Of a stretch of DNA of 64,000 nucleotides, positions 17,471 through 27,883 are shown piece after piece. Positions within the stretch are counted from its first letter, which is position 1, and each line of letters begins with the position of its first letter. Location of the stretch: positions 372,001 to 436,000 of the forward strand of contig NZ_JABCJE010000003.1 of the NCBI RefSeq assembly GCF_013377535.1, read 5' to 3'. Source of the stretch: Donghicola mangrovi (GTDB taxonomy: Bacteria; Pseudomonadota; Alphaproteobacteria; Rhodobacterales; Rhodobacteraceae). Below the pieces are notes generated by a model. It worked only from the letters and a program-made list of their open reading frames with translations. It ran no database searches and was not told the origin of the DNA. The position numbers and the translations under genes were made by a program.

Positions 17471-18526
17471 ATGGTACCTTATGAAAAACTCCACCAGATC
17501 GTACAGCGGTACGAATTCCTCGAGGCCAAGCTGTCGGGCGGCGATTTCAGTGACGAGATCGCCCAACTGTCCCGCGAATACGCGACGCTGAAGCCGGTCG
17601 TCGCCGAAATCCGCGACTACAAGACCCTGCTGGACGATATGGCCGAGGCCGAAGCCATGCTGGCCGACCCCGACATGCGCGAACTGGCCGAAGAAGAGCT
17701 GCCCGAGCTGAAATCGCGCCTGCCCGAGATGGAGCACCGGATGCGTCTGGCGCTGCTGCCGCGCGATGCTGCCGACGACCGGCCCGCAATCATCGAAATC
17801 CGCCCCGGTACCGGCGGAGACGAAGCGGGCCTGTTCGCCGGTGATCTGTTGCGCATGTACCAGCGCTATTCCGAAGGCCGCGGGTGGAAGTTCGACATTC
17901 TGGAAATGGCCCAGACCGAGCTTGGCGGCATCAAAGAGGTCGTCGCCAGCGTCAAGGGCGAGGGCGTCTTTGCCCGCCTGAAGTTCGAATCCGGTGTGCA
18001 CCGCGTCCAGCGGGTGCCCGAAACCGAGAGCGGCGGGCGCATCCACACCTCGGCCGCGACCGTGGCCGTGCTGCCCGAGGCCGAGGACGTGGATATCGAG
18101 ATCAACGCCAACGACATCCGGATCGACACCATGCGGTCCTCGGGGGCGGGCGGTCAGCACGTGAACACCACGGACTCGGCGGTGCGGATCACGCACTTGC
18201 CCACGGGAATCGTGGTGACCAGCTCCGAAAAATCCCAGCACCAGAACCGCGCCATCGCGATGCAGGTTCTGAAGACGCGCCTCTTTGACATGGAGCGTCA
18301 GCGCGCCGATGCCGAACGCGCCGCCAGCCGTAAGTCGCAGGTGGGCAGCGGGGATCGCAGCGAACGCATCCGCACCTATAACTTCCCGCAGGGGCGGATG
18401 ACGGACCACCGGATCAACCTGACCCTTTATAAGCTGGACCAGATTATGCAGGGCGATCTGGACGACGTGATCGACGCGCTGATCGCCGACCATCAGGCGA
18501 CCCTGCTGTCCGAGCTGGACGGATGA
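17471..18526 (+). CDS. prfA: Peptide chain release factor 1
   Basis: Recognises UAA and UAG stop codons and triggers peptide release on the ribosome. The 351-residue chain has the N-terminal helical region, the RF1 PxT-type recognition tripeptide in [14 protein letters not shown], and the catalytic GGQ in [14 protein letters not shown], whose Gln is the residue methylated by PrmC. I take ATG 17471 as start (MVPYEKLH); an in-frame TTG at 17453 is less likely. The stop overlaps the start of prmC as ATGA, the common alphaproteobacterial arrangement. Confidence 0.97.
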   Translation: MVPYEKLHQIVQRYEFLEAKLSGGDFSDEIAQLSREYATLKPVVAEIRDYKTLLDDMAEAEAMLADPDMRELAEEELPELKSRLPEMEHRMRLALLPRDAADDRPAIIEIRPGTGGDEAGLFAGDLLRMYQRYSEGRGWKFDILEMAQTELGGIKEVVASVKGEGVFARLKFESGVHRVQRVPETESGGRIHTSAATVAVLPEAEDVDIEINANDIRIDTMRSSGAGGQHVNTTDSAVRITHLPTGIVVTSSEKSQHQNRAIAMQVLKTRLFDMERQRADAERAASRKSQVGSGDRSERIRTYNFPQGRMTDHRINLTLYKLDQIMQGDLDDVIDALIADHQATLLSELDG

Positions 18527-19359
18527 CCCTGCAACAGGCTTTGACCGCTGCGATCCAGCGTCTGCGGGATGCGGGCGTGCCTGATCCAGCGGTCGATGCG
18601 CGGCGCCTGCTGGCCCATTCGGTGGGCGTGGACGCGGGCCGACTGATCCTGATGATGCACGACGCCCTGCCTGATGGCACGGCCGAGGCGTTCGACACCC
18701 TGATCACCCGCCGCTGTGCCCGCGAACCCGTCAGCCACCTGACCGGAGGGCGCGATTTCTATGGCCGCCGGTTCACCGTGACCCGCGACACACTCGACCC
18801 GCGCCCCGAGACCGAGACGCTGGTTGGTCTGGCGTTAGAGGCTCCGTTCGCCCGTCTGCTGGATCTGGGCACTGGAACGGGCTGTATCGCCCTGACCTTG
18901 CTGGCGGAAATGCCGGATGCGCAGGGGGTGGCCGCTGACCTGTCGCCCGCCGCATTGGCCGTGGCGCAGGGGAACGCGCAGGCGCTGGAGGTGGCGGAGA
19001 GGTGTTCCTTCATCCAGTCCGACTGGTTCTCTGCCGTTAACGGTGAATTTGATCTGATCGTGTCGAACCCCCCTTATATCGACGCCGCCGAAATGCCCGA
19101 TCTGTCACCAGAGGTGCGCCTTCACGAGCCCCATCTGGCCCTGACCCCGGGCGTGGAGGGCACCGCCCCCTATGTGACCATCGCCGCCGGCGCGATAACC
19201 CACCTGACCCCGAATGGCCGCCTGCTGGTCGAGATCGGCTACCGCCAAGGGCCCGCCGTCGCACGCATCTTTGCCGATTCCGGTCTGTCCCAAGTTTCTA
19301 TTCACAAGGATATGAACGGGCACGATCGGGTTGTCTCGGCAATAAAACCGTCAATTTAG
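18523..19359 (+). CDS. prmC: Release factor glutamine methyltransferase
   Basis: SAM-dependent N5-glutamine methyltransferase that methylates the GGQ Gln of release factors 1 and 2. The 278 residues comprise an N-terminal helical recognition domain and a Rossmann domain with [16 protein letters not shown] (SAM motif I) and the catalytic NPPY in VSNPPYIDA. It overlaps prfA by 4 bp, so enzyme and substrate are made from the same message. Confidence 0.96.
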   Translation: MTLQQALTAAIQRLRDAGVPDPAVDARRLLAHSVGVDAGRLILMMHDALPDGTAEAFDTLITRRCAREPVSHLTGGRDFYGRRFTVTRDTLDPRPETETLVGLALEAPFARLLDLGTGTGCIALTLLAEMPDAQGVAADLSPAALAVAQGNAQALEVAERCSFIQSDWFSAVNGEFDLIVSNPPYIDAAEMPDLSPEVRLHEPHLALTPGVEGTAPYVTIAAGAITHLTPNGRLLVEIGYRQGPAVARIFADSGLSQVSIHKDMNGHDRVVSAIKPSI

Positions 19360-19563
19360 GCGAATTTTTGCAGGATTTGGACCCTCGGCCTGCGCTTTGG
19401 CCTTGCAAGCAGGGGGGCAACATGATTACTCAGGAAAGGTCGCAGGCTGGTGCGGTGCCAACCGCCCCCGTGACATTAAGCCAAAAATAATCCTGCTCAT
19501 GGTGATGACCCTCGGGTCAAACACTCGGAGCACAAGGCCACTAAAGGCTGGACAGCAAAACCT

Positions 19564-20292
19564 ATGAGATCTTCCAAATCACGGTCGCGGTCCAAATCGA
19601 ACCGCAACAACCGCTCGATGGGCAACATTGTTAACCGGGTGTTCGATAGTTCGGGACCCGAGGGCAAAGTGCGCGGCACGCCTCAGCAGATCATTGAAAA
19701 ATACAATCAGCTGGCTCGCGATGCGCAACTGTCGAACGACCGTGTGGCTGCTGAGAACTTCCAGCAGCACGCAGAACATTACCTGCGGATGCTTAGCGAA
19801 GCCCAGCGCGAGATTGACGCGCGTCGCGAGCAGCAGGAACGCGAAATGCGCGAACGTCAGGCCGAGAAGGACCGCGAACGCGCAGAGCGTCAGGAACGCC
19901 GTGATCGTGACAGCGATCAGGCGGGGGACACCGATGCGGATCAGTCCGATGATCTGGTGACCAAGGTCGATCAGGACGAAGCGTCCGACGACATGGACAA
20001 CAGCGCCTCGGAAGTTGTGTCGTTCGATGACGACAACGACGACGACAACGGTTTGGTCGAAACGCCGGAAAGCAGCGCGGCGAACGCTCAGCCCGAGCCT
20101 GTGGCCGAAGTTGCCGAAGCGCCCGCGCGCAAGCCCCGTGCGCCCCGCGCCCCCAAGAAGCCCGCAGATCAGGCCGAAGGTGGCGAGGACAAGCCCAAGA
20201 CCAAGCGCGCGCCCCGCAAGCCCCGCGCACCCAAAAAGGCAGAGGGTGGCGATGCCCCCGCAGCCAGCGCGGACAAAGCTGCCGCCGAATAA
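19564..20292 (+). CDS. DUF4167 family protein
   Basis: A 242-residue highly charged protein. The conserved DUF4167 domain is the N-terminal 75 residues (from SKSRSRSKSNRNN to the QHAEHYLRMLSEAQRE helix). Then come an Arg/Glu coiled-coil-like stretch, an acidic low-complexity segment (about 115-165) and a basic Ala/Pro/Lys-rich tail (PRAPKKP-type repeats). The fold suggests RNA or nucleic-acid association, but no role is established. Linkage with prfA-prmC is characteristic of alphaproteobacteria. The 204-bp gap before it holds no convincing gene. Confidence 0.88.
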   Translation: MRSSKSRSRSKSNRNNRSMGNIVNRVFDSSGPEGKVRGTPQQIIEKYNQLARDAQLSNDRVAAENFQQHAEHYLRMLSEAQREIDARREQQEREMRERQAEKDRERAERQERRDRDSDQAGDTDADQSDDLVTKVDQDEASDDMDNSASEVVSFDDDNDDDNGLVETPESSAANAQPEPVAEVAEAPARKPRAPRAPKKPADQAEGGEDKPKTKRAPRKPRAPKKAEGGDAPAASADKAAAE

Positions 20293-20314
20293 GTCAGGCC
20301 TTTGATGGCCAAAG

Positions 20315-20343
20315 AAAAAGCCCCCGGATTTCGGGGGCTTTTT
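20315..20343. terminator. Bidirectional rho-independent terminator
   Basis: AAAAAGCCCCCG (20315-20326), loop GATTT and CGGGGGCTTTTT (20332-20343) form a perfect 12-bp stem with T-tracts on both strands. It serves the DUF4167 gene (+) and ksgA (-), which converge here. Confidence 0.95.
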
Positions 20344-20348
20344 GCGTT

Positions 20349-21191
20349 TCAGGATTTCTTGATTTCGCGGGACAGGGCGCAGAACTGTTCCAGACTGACT
20401 TGCTCGGCGCGCTCGGTGGGCTGGATGCCCGCGGCCAATAGCCGGTCCTCGATATCCGCGGCCACGCCCTTGAGGCTGGCGCGCAGCATCTTGCGGCGCT
20501 GGTTGAACGCAGCGGCCACAACGCGGCTCAGGGTGGCGGCGTCCGCAGGATAGCGCGGCTCGGGCAGGGCGGTCAGGTGCACCACGGCCGAGGATACCTT
20601 GGGTGGCGGGCTAAAGGCCTCGGGAGGTAGGTTGATAACGATGCGCGCGTCGGCCCGCCACTGGGCCAGAATGGCCAGACGGCCATAGGCCTTGCTGCCG
20701 GGGGCGGCGACGATGCGTTCGGCGACCTCTTTCTGGAACATCAGCGTCAGGCTGGTCCAGAAGGGCGGCCATTCCTGCGGGGTCAGCCAGCGCACCAGCA
20801 GCTCTGTGCCCACGTTGTAGGGCAGGTTCGCGGCGATGCGGATCGGGGGCGTCAGATGTTCTAGGGGGTTTACCTCTAGGGCGTCACCCTCGATCACTTG
20901 CAGGCGGCCGTCATAGGCGGCGGCGACCTCGGCCAATGCAGGGATACAGCGGCTGTCTTTTTCGATGGCCAGCACGCGGCGCGCGCCCTCGGCCAGAAGG
21001 CCGCGGGTCAGGCCACCGGGACCGGGGCCGATCTCCAGCACGTCACAGCCGGACAAATCCCCCGCCTGACGGGCGATCTTGGCGGTCAGGTTCAGGTCCA
21101 GAAGAAAGTTCTGGCCCAAGGACTTGCGCGCGCTCAGGCCGTGGGTGGCGATCACCTCGCGCAGAGGGGGCAGGTTGTCGATGGCGCTCAT
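20349..21191 (-). CDS. rsmA: 16S rRNA (adenine-N6,N6)-dimethyltransferase
   Basis: KsgA/RsmA dimethylates the two adjacent adenines in the terminal hairpin of 16S rRNA during small-subunit maturation. The 280-residue chain has the N-terminal SLGQNFL motif, SAM motif [15 protein letters not shown] (about 52-65), the acidic AIEKD, and the catalytic [11 protein letters not shown]. Its start overlaps the pdxA stop by 4 bp (ATGA). The lptD-surA-pdxA-ksgA order on one strand matches the conserved proteobacterial surA-pdxA-ksgA cluster. Confidence 0.96.
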   Translation of the reverse strand: MSAIDNLPPLREVIATHGLSARKSLGQNFLLDLNLTAKIARQAGDLSGCDVLEIGPGPGGLTRGLLAEGARRVLAIEKDSRCIPALAEVAAAYDGRLQVIEGDALEVNPLEHLTPPIRIAANLPYNVGTELLVRWLTPQEWPPFWTSLTLMFQKEVAERIVAAPGSKAYGRLAILAQWRADARIVINLPPEAFSPPPKVSSAVVHLTALPEPRYPADAATLSRVVAAAFNQRRKMLRASLKGVAADIEDRLLAAGIQPTERAEQVSLEQFCALSREIKKS

Positions 21192-22171
21192 GTCTTGGCT
21201 CCTGCACGGGCGATGGCCATGTCGCGGGCCATTTCCAGTGCGGCAATCGTGCTGGCGGGGTTGGCGATGCCCTTGCCCGCGATGTCAAAGGCGGTGCCGT
21301 GATCCGGCGAGGTGCGGATGAACGGCAGGCCGAGGGTCACGTTGACGCCGGAATCAAAGGCCAGCGTCTTGATCGGGATCAGGGCCTGATCGTGGTACAT
21401 GCAGACCGCCGCGTCGTAGCGGGCGCGGGCGGCGGGGTGGAACATGGTGTCAGCGGACATGGGGCCCGCAATGGCCAGCCCTTCGGCTCGCAGCTTGTCC
21501 ATCAGGGGGATGATCATGTCCAGCTCCTGACGGCCCATGGCGCCGTTTTCACCAGCGTGAGGGTTCAGACCGGCCACGGCGATGCGGGGGCTTTCGACCC
21601 CGAAATCCTGTATCAGGGCGCGGTGCGTGATCCAGATGGTTTCTTCCAGCAGCTCGGGCGTCAGCTCTGCCGCGACCTGATCCAAGGCGATGTGGATGGT
21701 GGTGGGCACAACGCGCAGCTCGGGGCTGGCCAGCATCATCACCACGCGGTCCACGCCGCCCAACGCCGCCAGATATTCCGTATGACCGGGATAGGCGAAA
21801 CCCGCCCCGCTTTGCAGGACGTGCTTGTTGATGGGCAAGGTGCAGACTGCGCTGGCCTGACCTTCTTGGACCAGTTTGACGGCGCGGGCGATCACCTCGA
21901 CCACACCGGGGGCGTTGGCCGCATCCGGCTGGCCCCAAGTGTTGTCGGCGGGGAAGTCGTGGCGCAGCACGGGCAGGCCGCTGGCACAGGCGTGCAGGGC
22001 GTCTGCGGGCGCGTGGATTTCCACCACGGGCGTGCCAGCGGGCAGGTGCCGCGGATCACCGATGTAGAAGAAGGGCAAACGCGCGCCCAAGGTCTCCCAG
22101 GCGCGCGCAGCGATTTCGGGGCCAACACCTGCGGGTTCACCGCAGGTCAGGGCAATCGGAGGCAGTGTCAT
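21188..22171 (-). CDS. pdxA: 4-hydroxythreonine-4-phosphate dehydrogenase
   Basis: NAD-dependent, metal-requiring dehydrogenase of the DXP-dependent pyridoxal phosphate pathway. The 327 residues contain [13 protein letters not shown] at the N-terminus, the metal-binding His in [31 protein letters not shown] and the C-terminal [16 protein letters not shown]. The start is ATG 22169-22171, inside the end of surA (ATGA overlap); an upstream extension of the frame is surA antisense-frame noise. Together with pdxH at the left end it shows that B6 synthesis genes are split in this chromosome. Confidence 0.96.
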   Translation of the reverse strand: MTLPPIALTCGEPAGVGPEIAARAWETLGARLPFFYIGDPRHLPAGTPVVEIHAPADALHACASGLPVLRHDFPADNTWGQPDAANAPGVVEVIARAVKLVQEGQASAVCTLPINKHVLQSGAGFAYPGHTEYLAALGGVDRVVMMLASPELRVVPTTIHIALDQVAAELTPELLEETIWITHRALIQDFGVESPRIAVAGLNPHAGENGAMGRQELDMIIPLMDKLRAEGLAIAGPMSADTMFHPAARARYDAAVCMYHDQALIPIKTLAFDSGVNVTLGLPFIRTSPDHGTAFDIAGKGIANPASTIAALEMARDMAIARAGAKT

Positions 22172-23385
22172 GGACGGGTGATCCGTGCGTCTGCGCGCAG
22201 CTGACCCAGATAGCTGTCCGCCGAGCCGGCCAGACGCTGGTTGCGCAGGTTGTTGGCGACATCTTCGCGGCTGGCTTCCTGATTGATCACGGCGGTGCGG
22301 CCGCACATCATCAGAAGAACCAGGGTCTGACCGCCATTGCGGGTCAGCGCGGTGCTGGTTTCACCGGCGTCCAGCTTGGACAGCTCGATGGCGATGTCGT
22401 TCGGGATCTCGGCGGGGGGCAGGCTGACGCGCTCTAGTCGGGCGGGGTCCTGACCCTTGTTCACGCCGTAAAGGTCGTTGCAGGTGTCGGTGATGCCGGT
22501 GACGCGCGCCGCTTCGGCCAAGGCCGCCGGGGTCTGGCCGCCGGGGATCAGATACTGCGCGTATTCGATGGCCGCGTATTCGGGCGCGGGGGCTTCGGTT
22601 TCCTCGAGGCCGCGCAGCTGGAATAGGGCGATCCCGTTCGGGATTTCAATGGGTTGCGTCACTTCATTGATGCCGATGGACAGCACCAGAGGGCGCAGGA
22701 TCGGCGGCAGCTGGGTAATCGGCATCCACGGCATCCGGCCGCCCGCATTGCGCGAAGCGGTCGCCGAATACTGACGCGCAAAGGACGAGAATTCGGCGGG
22801 CGAATTCGTTTTGGTCACGCGGCTGGCGATCCGGGTGGCTTGCTCGACCTCGCCGGGGACTTCGGGGCGGGCGGGCAGGATGATCTCGCCCAACAGAACG
22901 CGCAGGCCACCGCCGTTGCCGGTCAGTGCCATCGCGCGGTCGATTTCCTCTTCGGTCACGGTCGCTTGGGAGGCGTATTTCTGACGGACCACCTGACGCC
23001 ATGCCAGACCGGGCAGAACGAAGGCCTCGATCGTGGTGCGGTCCACACCCGCCGATGTCAGGCTGGCCACGAATTCATCGGGAGACAGGCTGCCACGACC
23101 GGCCAGTTCGGCGATCCCGCCCTGAATGTCGTCGGGCGATACGGTGATGCCCATCTGCTCGGCCGCCTGAATTTTCAGGGCGTCGTCGATCAGCTGTTCT
23201 TCGGCCAGTTTGGGGATGTTGCCGGGCGTGCCAAAGGTGCGCAGCAACAGCACACGCTGGTTCAGCTCGTAACCGGTGATGGCGTCTTCGTTTACCCGCA
23301 CAACAGGTGAAAACAATCCCTGCGCAGGCACAACGGCCGGCATCAGCGAAAGAAGGGTCGCGGATAAAAACAGAAGTTTGCGCAT
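22168..23385 (-). CDS. surA: SurA-like periplasmic peptidyl-prolyl isomerase/chaperone
   Basis: Periplasmic chaperone for unfolded outer-membrane proteins, including LptD. The 405-residue chain has a signal peptide ending VPAQG, an N-terminal chaperone domain containing RVNEDAITGYELNQR, one parvulin-like PPIase domain (about 165-275) with PAEFSSFARQYS and GGRMPW, and a C-terminal helix. E. coli SurA has two PPIase repeats; the single-repeat form is common in alphaproteobacteria. It lies 25 bp after lptD on the same strand and overlaps pdxA. Confidence 0.88.
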   Translation of the reverse strand: MRKLLFLSATLLSLMPAVVPAQGLFSPVVRVNEDAITGYELNQRVLLLRTFGTPGNIPKLAEEQLIDDALKIQAAEQMGITVSPDDIQGGIAELAGRGSLSPDEFVASLTSAGVDRTTIEAFVLPGLAWRQVVRQKYASQATVTEEEIDRAMALTGNGGGLRVLLGEIILPARPEVPGEVEQATRIASRVTKTNSPAEFSSFARQYSATASRNAGGRMPWMPITQLPPILRPLVLSIGINEVTQPIEIPNGIALFQLRGLEETEAPAPEYAAIEYAQYLIPGGQTPAALAEAARVTGITDTCNDLYGVNKGQDPARLERVSLPPAEIPNDIAIELSKLDAGETSTALTRNGGQTLVLLMMCGRTAVINQEASREDVANNLRNQRLAGSADSYLGQLRADARITRP

Positions 23386-23410
23386 GGTCCCTCTCTTGGG
23401 TCAGTCAGGG

Positions 23411-25549
23411 TCAGGTCTTACAGGTCTGTCGCACGGCACCAGAGCTGCGTCCAGCGCTGAAACCACTCAGCGAAACGGTCAGCCCCACAGTCGTGGACGG
23501 ATTAAGGTTATCGGATGAGGTAAAGCGGCGCGAGGCGGAAAGGTCCACCTTGACGCATTCGTTTTCGTAACGCAGGCCAAGGCCTGCCTTGGACGTGTAA
23601 TCGTCCACCAGATCATAGCGCCATTCCACCGCGCCGGTCCAGAAATCGGCGAACTGGTAATTCGCGCCAAGGGTCCATTCCGACACTTCTCTGTCGCGGT
23701 CTTCTTGGGCGTCTTTGTCCAGCCACAGATAGGTGGCGTCCAGCGTGCCGCGGTTGAATTCCCAGCCCAACTGGGCCTCGACCTTGGCCAGACGTAGGTG
23801 GTCGTCCAGCAGGCTGCGGGCGGTCAGCATGGGGCCTTCGACCTGACCGATCTGGGTTTCGAACAGCCAATCGGATTCCAGCCCCGCAAGGCCAGAGCTG
23901 CCCGAGAAGCGGTTGTCCTTTTCGGCGCGGATCACGCGGCCAAGGGACAGGTGCGAATAGCTGCCATCAGCGCCCCAACGTGTCCAGCCAAGGCCGATAT
24001 TGGCGCGCAGGCCATCCTCGGTCTGGTCGGGGGCAGGGAAGCGGCTGAGTGAGAAGAGGTTGCCGCTGTCGAACTCGACATCGGTGCTTTCGTCGTTGGG
24101 GATGTTGGTGGTGTCATCCTTGGACCACGCCAGCTGGATCACGGGTTCCAACAGATGGGTGCCGCCTTGGGCGCCGACAGCCTCGAGCGGCCAGCGCAGG
24201 GTCGCGGACGCATAGGGGATGGTATAGTCGGTACGCTCGCGCAGTGTGCTGTCGTCGTCCAGATCGAAGTAGCCGGTGGTCGCGCCCCCCAGAAGCTGGA
24301 AGTCAAAACCGTTACCCACAATCCAGCTGCGACGCCAATCAAAAGAGCTGGCAACGCGCTGAACATCGCGGCCCACGATATCGGTGCGGCTGTCACGGAC
24401 GTGTTCGTGCATCAGCAGGCCCAGTCGGGCCTCGCCGCCGATGGCCTGCGGGGTCATGCGCAGCTCGTACCGGGCTTCGCCCACGCGGCTGGCCTGAGTG
24501 TCGTTTTCCTCAGAGCTGCGCAGGGTTTCAAAGAACGTCCCCCCCAGCCCGAACGAGCTGGTGCGCGTGTCGCGGGTCAGCAGCAGGGCGCTGTCCAGAC
24601 GGTCCTTGGACGAATAGTCGTAGTCCTGCAGATAGGTCGAATCCGAGGTCGTCTCGATGTCGAATTGCAGGCGGAATTTCTTGGGCAGCTGGAATTTACC
24701 GTCGGCAAACACATAGCTGCGACCCACGTCCTGACGCAGGGTGTCCTGCGATCCGGCGGCGTTGATCTCGATATCACCGTTGTAGAAGGCCTGACGGTAG
24801 CGCAGTTCCACTGTCTTGGTTTCGGCGGACAGCAGGGGGCTGACCGTAAGGTCCGCGTGGTCGCCAATCGGCAGGAAGTAGGGCGTGCGGATACCTGTGC
24901 CCAAGGTCGAGCTGCTGACGATCTCGGGGATCAGGAAGCCGCGGGCGCGTTTGACGGTCGGGTCGGGCAGGCGCATCTTGGGCAGGTAGAACACCGGCAC
25001 ATCCAGAACGCGCAGCTGTGCGCCCTCGAAATAGATGTTGCGGGTTTCCTGATCGTGGATCACGCGGCGGGCACGGATCTGCCAAAGGGGCGGCTTGCCA
25101 TCGTCGCACACATGGCACGAGGTCACGGCAACCTTGGACAGCTGCTGATAGCGGGCGCCGGTGCGCTGCATTTCCACGGCGGCCATCTGCAACTGATCCT
25201 CGAGGATCAGGCGGGCTCCGCGCAGGATGCCTTCGCGCATGTCATCGCTCAGCTCGGCGCTGTCGGCCAGAACCACGGTGTTGCTGCCATCTTCCAGACG
25301 GATGCTGCCCTCGATCGTCAGGGTGTCGCTGGTCTGGTCATAGGTGATCTTCTCGGCGATCAGACGACGCTCGCCCTGACGGGCCTCTACGTGGCCCGAG
25401 GCAACCAGCAGGTCCTCTCCGTCCAGAAAGACCTGATCGGCGATCAGATAGACAGGCGCGTCCTCTGTCTGGGTGGCCTGTGCTAGCGCCGACGTCGAGG
25501 CGAACAGGGCTCCGATCAGAGCGGCTTTCCCGAACCAAGTTTTACGCAT
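23411..25549 (-). CDS. lptD: LPS-assembly protein LptD
   Basis: Outer-membrane beta-barrel that inserts lipopolysaccharide into the outer leaflet at the end of the Lpt bridge. The 712-residue chain has a signal peptide (to about residue 24), an N-terminal OstA/beta-jellyroll domain (about 35-140) and a C-terminal barrel with alternating strands. Cysteines occur as a CHVC pair near residue 145 and two near the C-terminus (about 663 and 709), the arrangement needed for the inter-domain disulfides known in LptD. The start is ATG 25547-25549, sharing one base with the lptG stop (TAATG). Confidence 0.93.
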   Translation of the reverse strand: MRKTWFGKAALIGALFASTSALAQATQTEDAPVYLIADQVFLDGEDLLVASGHVEARQGERRLIAEKITYDQTSDTLTIEGSIRLEDGSNTVVLADSAELSDDMREGILRGARLILEDQLQMAAVEMQRTGARYQQLSKVAVTSCHVCDDGKPPLWQIRARRVIHDQETRNIYFEGAQLRVLDVPVFYLPKMRLPDPTVKRARGFLIPEIVSSSTLGTGIRTPYFLPIGDHADLTVSPLLSAETKTVELRYRQAFYNGDIEINAAGSQDTLRQDVGRSYVFADGKFQLPKKFRLQFDIETTSDSTYLQDYDYSSKDRLDSALLLTRDTRTSSFGLGGTFFETLRSSEENDTQASRVGEARYELRMTPQAIGGEARLGLLMHEHVRDSRTDIVGRDVQRVASSFDWRRSWIVGNGFDFQLLGGATTGYFDLDDDSTLRERTDYTIPYASATLRWPLEAVGAQGGTHLLEPVIQLAWSKDDTTNIPNDESTDVEFDSGNLFSLSRFPAPDQTEDGLRANIGLGWTRWGADGSYSHLSLGRVIRAEKDNRFSGSSGLAGLESDWLFETQIGQVEGPMLTARSLLDDHLRLAKVEAQLGWEFNRGTLDATYLWLDKDAQEDRDREVSEWTLGANYQFADFWTGAVEWRYDLVDDYTSKAGLGLRYENECVKVDLSASRRFTSSDNLNPSTTVGLTVSLSGFSAGRSSGAVRQTCKT

Positions 25550-26646
25550 TATCCGTCCTCGAGGTGCAGAATGAGACCAAGCGGCAGAAGAATTGCCGCC
25601 ACAGGGGGCGCCCATGCTGCAAGTTGTAATGGCAGTTGCCCGTTTTCGCCAAGGATCTGCGCGAAGTTGCGCATGAAGTACAGGGCAAACGCCAGCAAAA
25701 CCGCAGAAAGTACCATGATGCCCGTCCGGCCAAAGCGGGTGTGGCGCATGGTGAACGCCGCCCCAACCAGCACCATCGCGGCCAGAAACAGCGGGCGCGA
25801 CAGCTCCATCTGTAGCCAGATCGCGTGGCGACGCCCCGAGAAACCGGCTGTTTCCAGATCGGCGATATAGGCGGGCAATTGCCAGATCGGCACGATTAGC
25901 GGGTCACCGAAGGTGTCCACGATGCCCTGACGGGTCAGAGTGGTGGGGATGGCCAGCGCGTCATGGTGGGCGGCGTTGGCCTCGGGGTTGAGGTTGCTGG
26001 ACAGGTCCCACGATTTGGCATCTGTCAGGTTCCACGCACCATCGTCCAGCGTGGCGGTGCCAGCTTCGATCCGGCGCAGGGGCGTGCCGTCGGGACCAAA
26101 GCTGATGAAGGTCACATCGGTCAGGGCGCTGCCATCGGAATTGGCGGTCAGTGCGCGGATCACGGTTTGGCCCAGATCGCTGCCCTGTCGCAGCCACAGC
26201 CCCTCTTTGCTGATCGAAAAGACGCTGATCCCGCCCTCTTTGTAGCTGGTTTTCAGCGCCTCGTAGCGCTTGGTGGTGGTGGCGACGATGGGGTTCACCA
26301 CGGCCACCATCAGCACCCCCAGCAGAAGGGCGGTCAGAAACGGGGACACCAGCGCGCGCAGGGCCGACCGCCCCGAAGCACGGGTGACCACCATCTCGGA
26401 GCTGCGGGCCAGACCCAGATACAGAATCAAGGTCGCCAGAATCATGATCAGCGGGGTGATCTGGTAGATGCTGTTCGGCACCTTCAGCGCGGTCAGTTCC
26501 AGTGCCCCCAGAAAGGTGATCGTGTCGGGGCCGAAACGCCCGATCTCCTCGACCAGATTGAGCAGGAAGGTCAGCGCCAGAAGCACCCCGAATGTGCCAA
26601 AGAACGCCCTCAGGAACCGGCGGGCAAAGTAGAAATGCAGGATCAT
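25549..26646 (-). CDS. lptG: LPS export ABC transporter permease LptG
   Basis: Inner-membrane half of the LptB2FG transporter that extracts lipopolysaccharide. The 365 residues show the LptF/G plan: transmembrane helices at the N-terminus (about 10-110, beginning FARRFLRAFFGTFGVL), a central periplasmic jellyroll domain and three C-terminal helices. A coupling-helix region with SSEMVVTRASGRSALR lies near residue 80. The start is ATG 26644-26646, 4 bp into the end of lptF, so F and G are translationally coupled. Translation beyond this start would run into lptF. Confidence 0.93.
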   Translation of the reverse strand: MILHFYFARRFLRAFFGTFGVLLALTFLLNLVEEIGRFGPDTITFLGALELTALKVPNSIYQITPLIMILATLILYLGLARSSEMVVTRASGRSALRALVSPFLTALLLGVLMVAVVNPIVATTTKRYEALKTSYKEGGISVFSISKEGLWLRQGSDLGQTVIRALTANSDGSALTDVTFISFGPDGTPLRRIEAGTATLDDGAWNLTDAKSWDLSSNLNPEANAAHHDALAIPTTLTRQGIVDTFGDPLIVPIWQLPAYIADLETAGFSGRRHAIWLQMELSRPLFLAAMVLVGAAFTMRHTRFGRTGIMVLSAVLLAFALYFMRNFAQILGENGQLPLQLAAWAPPVAAILLPLGLILHLEDG

Positions 26647-27767
26647 ACGCCAGCCTCCGGTTTGGGGGCGCGGCGGAAATAGCCCGATGCAAAGGACAGG
26701 AGCACGCCGATCATCGCCAGCCCCGCGACCGAGGGCAGGTAGGTCAGCCACCACAGGGCCGCATTCGCGCGGGCGGGATCTTTGACGGCGCTCTGGATGA
26801 TCATCAGCACGATGATCAGGACGATGGACAGCAGCACATAAGTGCCCGACCCGAAACGGGAAAACCCGCCCGCAATCAGCGCAGAAAAGCCCAAGAGCGC
26901 GGTCACCAGACACAGGATCGGATCATTGATCCGCTTGTGCGCAGCCTCAAGGATTTCGCCTTCGGAGTCGCGGGCCAGTTCGGCCATCTCGGCAGTGCGG
27001 GTCAGCATGTCCCATGTGGACAGGAAATCGCGGCTGGGATCGATCTTGGCATCGTCGGTCAGGAAGCCGCTGACGTCATAGACGAAATCCTGAAAATAGG
27101 TGACCGACAGGCGGTTCGTGGCACGGTCCAGCGCTTGGGTCATGCCATCGACCATCACCATGCGCGGGCCGTTTTCTGATCGGGTCAGATAGGCTTGCTT
27201 GGCGGTGTAGGTCATGCGCCGTTCGCTATCGCGGTTGTCGGACAGGAACATATCCTCGAGCGTGCCGTTCTCCGCGATGTTGCGGATATAGAACGTGACC
27301 CCGCGGGTGGGGTGCAGGAACACGCCGTCCTTCAGCAGTTTGGCGGTCATGTTCTGGGAAATCTCTTTTTCTCGAAGCTTCAGCTGCTGGCTGGAGGTGG
27401 GGATCAGCGCGTTCGTCAGAATCGCCCCCAGAAGGGCCACCACGATGCCAAAGATCGCCACGGGCCGCGCCATCCGCCACGGGCTGAAGCCGGTGGCCTG
27501 CATAACGACCAGCTCGCTCTCGTTGGACATGCGGTTCGTAAGCTGGACGGCGGCGGCAAAGCTGGCCAGGGGCAGCACCAAGCCGATCACCGCAGGCAGC
27601 GACAGCATCGAGAATTCCAGAAACACGGCCACGGATTGCCCGTCCCCGATTAGCGTATCGAACAGGATCACCGCGCGGTTGATCCAGTAGATGCTGACCA
27701 GAACAAGGGCAAAGAATCCAAACAGCACCATAAGCTGCGACAGCATATAGCGATCGGTGCGTCCCAC
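26643..27767 (-). CDS. lptF: LPS export ABC transporter permease LptF
   Basis: Partner of LptG in the LptB2FG lipopolysaccharide extractor. The 374-residue chain has helices near the N-terminus, the coupling-helix motif SNESELVVMQATGFSPWRM (about 78-96), a periplasmic domain and three C-terminal helices. It begins with GTG at 27767, preceded by GGGGGAAAGA. It is the first gene of the minus-strand run lptF-lptG-lptD-surA-pdxA-ksgA. The 116 bp to the divergent pepA must contain both promoters. lptB, A and C are not in the window. Confidence 0.93.
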   Translation of the reverse strand: MGRTDRYMLSQLMVLFGFFALVLVSIYWINRAVILFDTLIGDGQSVAVFLEFSMLSLPAVIGLVLPLASFAAAVQLTNRMSNESELVVMQATGFSPWRMARPVAIFGIVVALLGAILTNALIPTSSQQLKLREKEISQNMTAKLLKDGVFLHPTRGVTFYIRNIAENGTLEDMFLSDNRDSERRMTYTAKQAYLTRSENGPRMVMVDGMTQALDRATNRLSVTYFQDFVYDVSGFLTDDAKIDPSRDFLSTWDMLTRTAEMAELARDSEGEILEAAHKRINDPILCLVTALLGFSALIAGGFSRFGSGTYVLLSIVLIIVLMIIQSAVKDPARANAALWWLTYLPSVAGLAMIGVLLSFASGYFRRAPKPEAGV

Positions 27768-27883
27768 TCTTTCCCCCGTTCGAATAATGTGCGGACCCTA
27801 GCGGAAAGCCCGACGGGTGCAAACTGGTATCTGGCAAAACCCGGCTGTGCGGGCTAGGTCTGGGATAAACAAGGAGGAACCCG

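Noticed and set aside
19422-19490. A 22-codon frame before the DUF4167 gene with a G-rich upstream sequence
   Set aside because: No coding bias or recognisable composition, and no attenuator follows; insufficient to call a peptide.
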